Shown: one piece after another, positions 43,019-50,597 of the stretch
How the letters are laid out: each line of letters starts with the position of its first letter
Numbering within the stretch: the first letter of the stretch is position 1
Assembly: GCA_949288955.1 (NCBI GenBank)
Contig: CASEMS010000007.1
Span: 1-51,011 of the forward strand
DNA: 51,011 nt
Source: an uncultured Lentisphaeraceae bacterium
GTDB taxonomy: Bacteria; Verrucomicrobiota; Kiritimatiellia; RFP12; DVOR01
Direction: 5' to 3'
Made by a program: the position numbers and the translations under genes
Notes under the pieces: generated by a model
Databases searched by the model: none
What the model was told of the DNA's origin: nothing
What the model saw: only the letters and a program-made list of their open reading frames with translations

Positions 43019-43441
43019 TTATGGGAAGCAGCACGCCTGCGCGATTTCGGCAAGTCGGGTCGCCAACATGAGATGCCCGGCTTTGTCGCCCCATCCGAGG
43101 ATGTTGGCGTGCCTGGGGTTGTCTCTGGACGGAGAAGCCTCCACGCGAAGCCGATTGCCTGTTGCCCCCGGAACGTCCGCGACAGGGAAATCGGCCCAGC
43201 CCGCGAGGGGGCGTTTGCGTTTTTTGCCGATGGCAATACCTGTCTGCGCGACGGAACGTTCACCAAGCATATCGTGCAGGCAAACGGAACTTTCCCACAC
43301 GCCATTCACGGCGCACGGAAGAAACGCTCGTGCATTGACGGTGCCGTCCTTACGCAGAAGCGCGGGGTCATAAACAAACCTAGCCGCGAAGCCATTGGGG
43401 ATTTCAGCGGGCCAAAGCGTGGGCTTGGTGTTTTCAGGCAT
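43019..43441 (-). CDS. Cargo cassette gene 3: small conserved-looking protein
   Basis: The protein has 140 residues. It begins ENTKPTLWPAEIPNGFAARF, has AGWADFPVADVPGATGNRLR and ends with PSRDNPRHANILGWGDKAGH. From memory, a final (P)RHAN-(I/V)-GW motif marks a sporadically distributed small protein family of unknown role; this recollection is untested. A GAGGTG ribosome site precedes the ATG, which lies 8 bases inside the end of the previous gene. It is last of three coupled leftward genes. Confidence 0.75.
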   Translation of the reverse strand: MPENTKPTLWPAEIPNGFAARFVYDPALLRKDGTVNARAFLPCAVNGVWESSVCLHDMLGERSVAQTGIAIGKKRKRPLAGWADFPVADVPGATGNRLRVEASPSRDNPRHANILGWGDKAGHLMLATRLAEIAQACCFP

Positions 43442-43898
43442 GCCGAGACACCTCGCGAATGTAACGGGCCAATCCGTCCGGGAACGCCTCGTCCCTCCGG
43501 AACGTGAAGGAGCCGGAAGCGGCGTCTTCTCCCATGAGCGCGGCGTAAGTGCAAGAGCCGTCTTCCGCGCAACTGACGGAGCAAATCATACCTGGGGAAA
43601 CATACCAATCCAGTCCGATGCCACCGCCCGGCTCTGGGCAGGGTTCCGGAAACGGGAGCCCGTCGGGCAGGGCCGCGACGAGCTGTTTGGCTGTTTCGGC
43701 GGCGCGCGGAGAGAGCGGTGGCGAACCGTAGCCATCCCAGTCCGCCTCGGCGTGGGTGCGTACAAGGTCGTCAATGGCCTGGAAGAGGCGCAACGTTTCC
43801 CAGAACGCCTCGGCCGGCAACGCTTCCTGCGTCTTCCGCTCTTGAGGCAAGAGCCAATCGGGGACGATGCGCGGCGCGATGGAAGCGATGGGTGTCAT
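43434..43898 (-). CDS. Cargo cassette gene 2: conserved-looking protein of unknown function
   Basis: The protein has 154 residues. Recognisable segments are ADWDGYGSPPLSPRAAETAK in the middle and PEPGGGIGLDWYVSPGMICS followed by strands (CTYAALMGEDAASGSFTF). The W-(D/N)-GYG-xxP-S...A...LP...P-DG-I-LEW pattern recalls small proteins of sporadic distribution. GGGAGG precedes the ATG; the start overlaps the stop of gene 1 (TCAT at 43895-43898). It probably works with the other two products. Confidence 0.75.
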   Translation of the reverse strand: MTPIASIAPRIVPDWLLPQERKTQEALPAEAFWETLRLFQAIDDLVRTHAEADWDGYGSPPLSPRAAETAKQLVAALPDGLPFPEPCPEPGGGIGLDWYVSPGMICSVSCAEDGSCTYAALMGEDAASGSFTFRRDEAFPDGLARYIREVSRHA

Positions 43899-44593
43899 CG
43901 CAACACCTCCCGCGCACATGGCGTGAGATTGTCCCAGAACAAGGCGTTTTTGATTGGGCGCAGGTCGCGCAACAACGCCAAGGCGTCGTGGGCTCCCAAG
44001 TCAAGCGAGGCGGGTGAGACTACGGACACATCCAAGACAACGAGTGGCTCTTTCCCCTCTTCTTGCTTGAAGATGCTCGCGGCCGCGCAAGTAACGGTCA
44101 ACCCGCCCTTGATTTGGAGACGATGTTCCTCTTCCGCGATAAAATGCGTGACATCACCCCGGATTTCGCGTCCGGAAAAGCCTTGCAGCAAGTCGCTCCA
44201 ACGCCAACCTGTTGGAACGGTCAGGCCATTGATGTTTCGGATCCCGATTTGGCGAAAACGCGCGTTGCCGTATCTCGCAACCCAGTCCACGTAAGCGTCG
44301 AATGCCGGGGAAAGCTTCTCTATGAAGGCATCGAACCCGGGATATGGGGAGGCAAGATGAAAGAAAAAGCCGGAGTCGAGAAAACGCGCAAATCCGGCCT
44401 CCCCGGAGGCAGGCGCGAATTGAACGCCGATTTGCCGTTCCTCGGCGTTGCGAATCGGCACAGGCGCACGGAACGCGGGTCCGAGCGGCGCATCCGGCCA
44501 TTCCGTCACGTTGGTGAGAGGGGCGGACAGGCGGAAAGAGGCGATAGCCTCCACCACGGGAGGATGATTCAACTTTTCCGGCATAACGTCCAT
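43895..44593 (-). CDS. Cargo cassette gene 1: TIGR04255-like protein
   Basis: The protein has 232 residues. It begins MDVMPEKLNHPPVVEAIASF and ends FWDNLTPCAREVLR. The N-terminal (H)PPV-EA-I...F and C-terminal F...LTP-x-A/C-R are the marks I associate with the sporadically distributed TIGR04255 family, of unknown function. I chose the ATG at 44593 because AAGGA lies 7 bases upstream; ATGs at 44599 and 44584 are alternatives. A perfect consensus promoter lies about 70 bases upstream. Codon use is more mixed and GC lower than in flanking late genes, which suggests separate acquisition. Confidence 0.8.
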   Translation of the reverse strand: MDVMPEKLNHPPVVEAIASFRLSAPLTNVTEWPDAPLGPAFRAPVPIRNAEERQIGVQFAPASGEAGFARFLDSGFFFHLASPYPGFDAFIEKLSPAFDAYVDWVARYGNARFRQIGIRNINGLTVPTGWRWSDLLQGFSGREIRGDVTHFIAEEEHRLQIKGGLTVTCAAASIFKQEEGKEPLVVLDVSVVSPASLDLGAHDALALLRDLRPIKNALFWDNLTPCAREVLR

Positions 44594-44660
44594 AACCATA
44601 TCCTTGCGGCCAATTCGCGGCCAAACCGCGCACACTCCTGCGAAAAACAAGAACGGTGTG

Positions 44661-44689
44661 ATTATAAAGCCTGCGGGGGGCGTTGTCAA
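44661..44689 (-). promoter_or_regulatory. Perfect consensus sigma-70 promoter of the cargo cassette
   Basis: On the minus strand TTGACA (44689-44684) and TATAAT (44666-44661) are separated by exactly 17 bases. It drives the leftward three-gene cassette, independent of the rightward late operon. No operator-like repeat overlaps it, so strong constitutive expression in the lysogen is likely. Confidence 0.85.
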
Positions 44690-44692
44690 ACC

Positions 44693-44923
44693 GTGCCCGC
44701 AGCCAAGCCGCCAAACTTCCCGCAAAATAATCCGGACATCCCGATTTTGTGCGCCGGAAACGCCCACGGGCGCGCGTGGATTTGCGATAACAGAGGCACG
44801 GGTTGGGGAGCACCGCCGCCCCAAAAGCCGGCAAAGGGGCCGTTTGCGCCTGGGGCCAAGCCTCCAAGCCTCCAAACATCCAAGCCTCCCGAAACGGCGG
44901 GCCATCCGGACACGGAGCGAAAC
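44693..44923 (+). repeat. Repeat arms before the scaffold gene
   Basis: Two right-arm-type segments lie at 44701-44715 (CCAAGCCGCCAAACTTCC-like) and 44858-44890 (CCAAGCCTCCAAGCCTCC, then AAACATCC). Their left partners are missing or displaced by the cargo cassette. AAAATAATCCGGACATCCCG at 44724-44743 is an inverted relative of 29646-29666. No gene is seen. Confidence 0.65.
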
Positions 44924-45748
44924 ATGGAAGACGATGACGAGATGCTGGACGAGACCGAGCCCACCCCGGACGGGGCGGACGAGGAGGATCCCGCGGAGGG
45001 GACGCCCGAGGGCGACCCCGACCCTGACGCCGCGGAGGAGGGGGAAGACCCCACGGACGACGGCGAGGCCGAGGACGACGACGCCGAGGACGAGGGCGAG
45101 GGCGCGCTGCCCCAGGGCGTGCGCAAACGCCTGGCCAAGGTTACGGCCAAGCGGCGCGCAGCCGAGGCGCGGGCCAAGGAACTCGAGGACGAGGTGGCGC
45201 GCCTGCGCGACCGCGCCGAGAGCCCGGCCCTCTACCGCGCCCTGGCCGAGCGACACGGCATCCTGCCCGACCTCATCGGCGAGCGCGAGGCCAAGGGCCT
45301 GCGCGACCTCGACGAGGCCGAGCGCGGCGCCGAGGCCCTCCGCGACCTCCTCGAGGAGCTGGAGGACAACGGCGAGAGCGAGACGGAGCTGGACGGGCGC
45401 ACCGTCACCCGCGCCCAGCTGCGCAAAAGCCTGCGCGAGCAGGAGCGCCGCGCCCGCGACCTGCGCGAGCGCCACGGCGAGGTGGGCGAACGCCTGCGCC
45501 GCCGCACGCTGGCGCTCGTCAAGCTCGGCCTCGCCGCCGAGAAGGCGCAGGCCGCGCGCGCCGCCAAGGCCCCCAAGGCCAAGGCGGCCGAGAGCAAGCC
45601 CCGCGGCGACGCGGGCCGCCCGGCGCGGGTGCGCCGCGGCGACGTGAACGGATTGGCCCGCACGCGCCCCGCGCGCGACGCGGGCGAAGACCCGCTGGAC
45701 GCCATCCTCACCCGGATGGTGCGGCGCCGCAAGGGCGGCGCCGAGTGA
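44924..45748 (+). CDS. Capsid scaffolding protein candidate
   Basis: The protein has 274 residues. The first 65 are almost all Asp, Glu, Pro and Gly. A long charged coiled-coil-like helix follows (about 66-220: KRRAAEARAKELEDEVARLR, LREQERRARDLRERHGEVGE), then a basic C terminus that could bind capsid subunits. This composition, size and position just before the capsid gene are typical of phage scaffold proteins. The start follows GGAGCG. The end abuts a palindromic element. Confidence 0.75.
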   Translation: MEDDDEMLDETEPTPDGADEEDPAEGTPEGDPDPDAAEEGEDPTDDGEAEDDDAEDEGEGALPQGVRKRLAKVTAKRRAAEARAKELEDEVARLRDRAESPALYRALAERHGILPDLIGEREAKGLRDLDEAERGAEALRDLLEELEDNGESETELDGRTVTRAQLRKSLREQERRARDLRERHGEVGERLRRRTLALVKLGLAAEKAQAARAAKAPKAKAAESKPRGDAGRPARVRRGDVNGLARTRPARDAGEDPLDAILTRMVRRRKGGAE

Positions 45749-45902
45749 AGTTTGGAGGCTTGGATGTTTGGAGGTTTGGAGGAGCGTCGGAGGTCGGAGC
45801 CCGGGCTGTCGCCTGACGGCGACGGTTGGGCCGAGCCTCCTCCCATCGTCGCCCCGCAGGGGCGCGGCCAAGCCTCTAAGCCTCCAAACTCCCAAACTTC
45901 CC
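45728..45902 (+). repeat. Palindromic element between scaffold and capsid genes
   Basis: A CGGCGCC...GGCGCCG hairpin (45722-45743) precedes the scaffold stop. GAAGTTTGGAGGCTTGGATG begins at the stop and the inverse arm ends CCAAACTTCC near 45902. Inside are GTCGCC-tgac-GGCGAC and GCCCC-gcag-GGGGC hairpins. The capsid ribosome site GAAAGGAG follows at 45921. Confidence 0.85.
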
Positions 45903-45936
45903 GAACGACTGAAGCAAAGCGAAAGGAGTGAGCCCC

Positions 45937-46950
45937 ATGGCCACTGACATCTTCTACTTCTCCGAGCGGCTCGGCCGCGAGGACGACTACACCGAGGCGC
46001 TCATCCGCCACAAGCCCGAGGAGCTGGTGCTGATCAACAACCTCAAGCGCAGCTACCCCGGCATGAAGGCCGTGAACGCCTGGGAGCGCAAGAACGAGCT
46101 CGAGGGCAAGCAGGTCAAGAACTACAACGCCGTGGCCGAGGGCGTCGACAAGACCGCCGACTACGACCACCAGGCCAACCAGATCATCAGCTCCATGCTG
46201 GAGAACGCCCGCTCCAACGGCTACCAGATCAGCCGCGAGGCGGTGATCCTCAAGGGCGGGCGCATCCAGGAGGACGAGCTCAAGAACCTCATCCGCCGCG
46301 ACGCGCAGGACTTCATGCGCTCCATCGAGCACGTGATCGGCTCCCGCCAGGAGGCCGTGGCCCAGAGCACCACCGCCACGGTGACCAAGACCCGCGGCCT
46401 GATGTGCTGGCTGCAGAGCTCCGCCCACACCGTCCACGACGTGCCCGAGGCCTTCCGCCCCGTGGCCGAGCTCTCCATCGCCAAGGCCGGCGAGCTGACG
46501 GAGGAGGACTTCAAGGCCAAGCTCCTCGAGGCCCGCCAGAACGCCGGGCGTGCGCTGCACCTCACCGGCTTCGTGGGGCTGAACCTGAAGCTGGCCTTCG
46601 CCGACTTCCTCGGCCGCATCACCACGGTCACCGACGCGAAGAACCCCGTGCGCGAGATCACGCAGATGGTCGACTTCCTGAAGTACGACGTCGGCGACGT
46701 CAAGCTCATCGCGCTCGACGGCCTGGACTGCGACACCTCCACCCTGGAGCCCGGCACGCTCAGCGGCTGGTCCGGCGCCTTCATCGAGCCCGAGCACTTC
46801 CAGCTCGAGTTCGCCCAGCCGGTGACGCACTTCGACCAGACCTCGCGCCTGGACAACGGCGGCGGCCCGCGCGGCTACCACCACGCCATGTTCCGCCTCA
46901 ACTGCACCGGCCTGCTGGGCAGCTTCCGCGTGACGAAGGCTTCCGCGTGA
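45937..46950 (+). CDS. Major capsid protein candidate
   Basis: The protein has 337 residues. It begins MATDIFYFSERLGREDDYTE and contains an N-terminal-arm-like helical region, AYDHQANQ-type segments, SREAVILKGGRIQEDELKNL (central helix) and a beta-rich C terminus (THFDQTSRLDNGGGPRGYHH). Length, position after a scaffold and lack of low-complexity sequence fit an HK97-fold capsid, perhaps of the SU10-like group. GAAAGGAG lies 8 bases before the ATG. The stop lies in the loop of a 13-bp hairpin. Confidence 0.75.
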   Translation: MATDIFYFSERLGREDDYTEALIRHKPEELVLINNLKRSYPGMKAVNAWERKNELEGKQVKNYNAVAEGVDKTADYDHQANQIISSMLENARSNGYQISREAVILKGGRIQEDELKNLIRRDAQDFMRSIEHVIGSRQEAVAQSTTATVTKTRGLMCWLQSSAHTVHDVPEAFRPVAELSIAKAGELTEEDFKAKLLEARQNAGRALHLTGFVGLNLKLAFADFLGRITTVTDAKNPVREITQMVDFLKYDVGDVKLIALDGLDCDTSTLEPGTLSGWSGAFIEPEHFQLEFAQPVTHFDQTSRLDNGGGPRGYHHAMFRLNCTGLLGSFRVTKASA

Positions 46951-47213
46951 GCGGAAGCCTTCGGGAAGTTTGGAGGTTTGGATGATTGGAAGTTTGGAGG
47001 AGCCTCGGAGGTTGAGGCCCGGCCTGTCGCCTGACGGCGACGGTCAAACGACTTCGCCCTTCGCCCCGCAGGGGCGCAGCCAAGCGAAGGGGCGTGGGGC
47101 GGAGCCCCACCCGCACGGAACCAAGCCTCCAAGCATCCAAACCTCCAAACTTCCATCAAGCGCCCCGTAGGGGCGAACCAAGCCTCCAAGCCTCCAAACA
47201 TCCAAACTTCCGC
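46934..47213 (+). repeat. Junction hairpin and palindromic elements after the capsid gene
   Basis: CGAAGGCTTCCGC-gtga-GCGGAAGCCTTCG (46934-46963) encloses the capsid TGA. Then come left arm GGAAGTTTGGAGGTTTGGAT, hairpins GTCGCC-tgac-GGCGAC, GGGGC-gga-GCCCC and GCCCC-gcag-GGGGC, a right arm near 47120-47155, a GCCCC-gta-GGGGC hairpin and a second right arm ending near 47213. It looks like nested or composite copies. Confidence 0.85.
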
Positions 47214-47235
47214 GAGCGACCGGAGGGAGCAAAGC

Positions 47236-49320
47236 ATGAAAAGGCTAGGCACGCGACACGCCATCACCGAGGAAGAGGAAGCCGCCCTGCGTGCGCGGCT
47301 GACGGAGCTCTGCGGCGACGCCACGGAGCTCACCGCCCGCCGCGCGGCGCTGCGGCGGCGCTTCGCCGCGCTGGGGCCCTATGGGTGCGACGGCGTCAAG
47401 CGCGCCCGGCGCGACGGCCTGCGCGTGCGCCCCTTCAAGGGCGCGGCCAACAACGCCATCCGCTGGGGCGACCAGATCGCCGACGCGGAGCGCAGCCTCA
47501 TCCTCGAATTGGCGCGCCGCGCGCAGCGGCGCGTCCGCCCCATCGGCGGGGGCGAGGAGGCCGAGCGGCGCGCCGCCGCCCTCACGCGCCTGCTCGATTG
47601 GGCCATCGGCCACCTGGGCGCCGAGTGGGGGCGCCAGCTGTGGATCGCCGCCACCTACCTGCTGGTGGACACCCCGGCCGTCGCCCTCATGGGCGTGGGC
47701 TGGGAGCGCCGCCCCATCCTCGGGCCCCGCCGCCTGACGTTGGAGGCGGCCGCCCAGGCCATCCTGCGGGCCGACGCCTCGCTCACCGCCGAGACGCTCC
47801 TGGAGGGCCTCGCCCAAGGCCTGCCCGACCCGCGCGCCGAGGTGGCGCTGGCCGGCGCGCTGGGGCTGCCCCCCGCCCGCGCCCGGCGCATCCTCCTGGC
47901 CTTCCGCGACGAGGCGGAGGTGGAGTGGCCCGACGTGGTGGGCTTCGACGAGGGGCCCACCCTCAAGGCCTGGCAGTATGGCACCGACTTCGTCATCCCC
48001 CGCCTCTGCGACGACCTCGACTTCGCCAGCCCCTGGTTCCGCGCCGAGTGGGTCTCCGTCCCCCGCCTGCTCGACCTGGCCCGCGCGGGCGATTGGTCCG
48101 ACGCCTTCGTCGAGGCCGCCATCGCCCACAAGGGCCAGGCCGTCGCCACCTTCGAGGACGAGCCCGTGGCCGCCAACGACCGGCGCGACCTCGTCCACCT
48201 CGTCTGGTGCCACACCGTCGAGGAGGGGGAGGACGGCGCGTTGGCGCGTTGGCAGACGGTGATCTGCGCCGCCCCCGGCCTCACCGCCTGCGGACGCGAG
48301 CTGGTGCGCGGCCGCCGCGGCCGCTTCCCCGCCGTGCTCCTGGCGCGCGAGCGCAACGGCGAGAGCCTGCTGGCCAGCCGCGGCATCGCCGAGCTCGCCG
48401 GCGCGGCCTGCGACCTGGCCAAGAAGCTGGCCGACGTGGGCAGCGACAACGCCATCATCGGCGGCCTGCCCCCCGCCATCGTCAAGGGCGCCGACACCAA
48501 TGTGACGCTCAACCCGCTGGCCGTCATCAACCTGCGCCCCTCCTCCGAGATCAAGTTCCTCCAGCCGCCGGCCTACCCCGCGCAGGGCAACAACGAAGTC
48601 AAGCGCCTGCGCGACGACCTCTTCGACTACTTCGGGATGCAGACGCAGCAGGGCGACCCCGAGAGCGTGGCCATCCGCCGCCGCAGCCGCATGGCCGGCG
48701 TGCTCGACGGCCTGCGCGAGCTCCTGGCCGCCCTCCTCTCCGTCACCCAGGCCAACGCCTCCGACGGCCTCCTCTCCCAGATCCTCGGGCGCGACGCCGC
48801 CCTCCCGGGCCTGCGCGAGGACATCGAGGGCCACTACGCCCTCCAGCTCGAGGTGAACGTCGACGACCTCATCGCCAAGTCCGTCATCGACAAGGTGCAG
48901 GCCTTCGGCCAGATCCTCGGCCCCATGGACCGCCAGCGCCAGGTGGACACCGCCCCCATCCTCCGCGCCGCCGTCCACGCCCTCTTCCCCGACGTGGGCG
49001 ACGAGGCCCTCCGCACCCTCCAGGCCAGCAAGACCCGGGACCTGCAGGACGAGCAGGCCAACTTCGTGGCCATCAAGGCCGGGCTCCGCCCGCAGATGGA
49101 CGTGGAGGGCAACTGGGACTACGCCGCCCGCCTGGCCTTCTGGGAGCGCCTCACCCAGGAGAACCCCGCCGCGCTCGACGACATGGCCCCCGAGGCCCGC
49201 GCCTTCGCCGAGGAGTGGGTCGCCGCCCTCCGCCAACAGGCCGACCAGTTCGGCCCCAACGCCGAGCTCGGCAAGACGGGCAGCCCCGCGGTGGCGCCCC
49301 TCGGAAGTTTGGAGGCTTAG
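47236..49320 (+). CDS. Portal protein (podovirus-type head-tail connector)
   Basis: The protein has 694 residues. Mixed alpha/beta with long helices; SRGIAELAGAACDLAKKLAD, FDYFGMQTQQGDPESVAIRR and LLSVTQANASDGLLSQILGR lie in the typical portal region. The C-terminal VAIKAGLRPQMDVEGNWDYA resembles portal ends. The dodecameric portal is the DNA channel of the head. GGAGGG precedes the ATG. The last residues (GSLEA) and the TAG stop come from the left arm of the following palindromic element. Confidence 0.75.
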   Translation: MKRLGTRHAITEEEEAALRARLTELCGDATELTARRAALRRRFAALGPYGCDGVKRARRDGLRVRPFKGAANNAIRWGDQIADAERSLILELARRAQRRVRPIGGGEEAERRAAALTRLLDWAIGHLGAEWGRQLWIAATYLLVDTPAVALMGVGWERRPILGPRRLTLEAAAQAILRADASLTAETLLEGLAQGLPDPRAEVALAGALGLPPARARRILLAFRDEAEVEWPDVVGFDEGPTLKAWQYGTDFVIPRLCDDLDFASPWFRAEWVSVPRLLDLARAGDWSDAFVEAAIAHKGQAVATFEDEPVAANDRRDLVHLVWCHTVEEGEDGALARWQTVICAAPGLTACGRELVRGRRGRFPAVLLARERNGESLLASRGIAELAGAACDLAKKLADVGSDNAIIGGLPPAIVKGADTNVTLNPLAVINLRPSSEIKFLQPPAYPAQGNNEVKRLRDDLFDYFGMQTQQGDPESVAIRRRSRMAGVLDGLRELLAALLSVTQANASDGLLSQILGRDAALPGLREDIEGHYALQLEVNVDDLIAKSVIDKVQAFGQILGPMDRQRQVDTAPILRAAVHALFPDVGDEALRTLQASKTRDLQDEQANFVAIKAGLRPQMDVEGNWDYAARLAFWERLTQENPAALDDMAPEARAFAEEWVAALRQQADQFGPNAELGKTGSPAVAPLGSLEA

Positions 49321-49460
49321 ATGCTTGGAAGTTTGGAGGAGCGCCAAAGGTTGGGGCCCGTCCCGCCGCCGCAGGCGGCGATGAGGCCGACGGGGCGTGG
49401 GGCGGAGCCCCACCGGAAAAGGCGCCAAGCCTCCAAGCGTCCAAACATCCAAACTTCCGC
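49306..49460 (+). repeat. Palindromic element that supplies the portal stop codon
   Basis: The left arm GGAAGTTTGGAGGCTTAGAT contains the portal stop (TAG). A GCCGCC-gca-GGCGGC hairpin and a GTGGGGC-gga-GCCCCAC hairpin follow; the right arm ends CCAAACTTCC near 49458. GAAAGGAG for the next gene follows at 49473. No clear junction hairpin is seen on the portal side. Confidence 0.85.
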
Positions 49461-49490
49461 GAACGAACGACTGAAAGGAGTGAGCGAGCC

Positions 49491-50381
49491 ATGATCGAAC
49501 GAATCCCCGCCGAGAAACTGCTGCGCCGCTGCGCCGCCGCCATCGGCTACACCGGCGCCCTGCCGCAGGGCAACGCCTTCGCCGAGCGCCTCGCCGACGC
49601 CGTGAACGACGCGCTGCGCGCCGTCTGGGCCAAGGCCCGCTGGCCGCAGCTCATGGTCCACGAGCGCCGGTGGTACCGCCCGCCCTGGTCCGCCGGCGCC
49701 CCCTGGGTCGAGGGTCAGGAGTGCTGGTGCGAGGGCGCCTACTGGCGCGCCACGCGCGACGCCCCCGAGGACGCCCCCGGCGCGGGCGACGGCTGGCGCA
49801 AACTCGACCTGGCCGACGTGGCCAAGTTCGTCGCCCTCGACCAGCCCTGGCACCCCCACCGCATCGGCATCCGCGGCGTGGACCTGGCCACCTTCGCCTT
49901 CGCGCGCGACCCGCGCCTCGTCCCCGGCGCCGAGCCCCTCGAAGGTTGCGCCTGGATGGGCGACGTGCCCGGCGGCGGCGCCACCCGCGTCCGCCTCCCG
50001 CCCTCCGCCCCCGAGAGCGTCGTCGTCCGCTACCTCCCCGAGCCCCCGCAGGTCACCCACGAAGCCTGGGCCTCCGGCCAGACCTACCTCTACGGCGACC
50101 TCGCCCTCCACGACGGCGACGCCTGGCGCTGCGTCGCCGAAAGCACCCGGGACGAGCCCGGCGGCGCCTGCGAGCGCCTCGCCTGGGAGCGCCAGGTCAT
50201 CCCCGCCTTCATGCTCGAGTGCCTCCGCCTCCACGTCCGCGCCGCCTTCCTCGAGGACGACCAGGGCCGCGAACGCGCCTGGGGCCGCTGCCAGCAGGCC
50301 CTCGACGCCCTCCGCGAGCAATACTGCGGCGGCACCGGCGCCTTCGACCGCTGCGCGGTCGCCGGGTTCGACGGCGATTGA
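49491..50381 (+). CDS. Head-tail adaptor-like protein
   Basis: The protein has 296 residues. An N-terminal helical part (LLRRCAAAIGYTGALPQGNA) is followed by a Trp-rich middle (CWCEGAYWRATRDAPEDAPG), beta-rich segments (ASGQTYLYGDLALHDGDAWR, a carbohydrate-binding-module-like or fibre-like pattern) and C-terminal helices. Position after the portal suggests a connector or adaptor. The stop lies in the loop of a 17-bp imperfect hairpin. Confidence 0.65.
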   Translation: MIERIPAEKLLRRCAAAIGYTGALPQGNAFAERLADAVNDALRAVWAKARWPQLMVHERRWYRPPWSAGAPWVEGQECWCEGAYWRATRDAPEDAPGAGDGWRKLDLADVAKFVALDQPWHPHRIGIRGVDLATFAFARDPRLVPGAEPLEGCAWMGDVPGGGATRVRLPPSAPESVVVRYLPEPPQVTHEAWASGQTYLYGDLALHDGDAWRCVAESTRDEPGGACERLAWERQVIPAFMLECLRLHVRAAFLEDDQGRERAWGRCQQALDALREQYCGGTGAFDRCAVAGFDGD

Positions 50382-50556
50382 CGCCGCCGAACCCGGCGGG
50401 AAGTTTGGAGGCTTGGATGTTTGGATGCTTGGTTGCGTTTTGGTGGGGCTCCGCCCCACGCCCCGTCGGGCAATCCGTCGCCGCCGGCGACGGGACGGGC
50501 GCCAACCTCATGCGCCCCTCCACGCCTCCAAACCTCCGAACATCCAAACTTCCGTG
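50360..50556 (+). repeat. Junction hairpin and palindromic element after the adaptor-like gene
   Basis: CGCCGGGTTCGACGGCG-attga-CGCCGCCGAACCCGGCG (50360-50398, one mismatch) encloses the stop TGA. GGAAGTTTGGAGGCTTGGAT follows at once. A GTGGGGC-tcc-GCCCCAC hairpin lies in the centre; the right arm ends CCAAACTTCC near 50553. Confidence 0.85.
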
Positions 50557-50597
50557 AGCGACTGAAGCGAGCGAAGCGAACGAAAGGAGCGAACACC

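Noticed and set aside
44594..45895. Upstream extension of the TIGR04255-like frame to 666 codons
   Set aside because: The extra part is antisense to the scaffold gene and repeats, and the promoter and ribosome site place the start at 44593.
47094..49490. In-frame extension upstream of the 49491 gene
   Set aside because: The extension overlaps the portal gene in another frame and is Arg/Pro/Gly-rich; a clear ribosome site supports the start at 49491.
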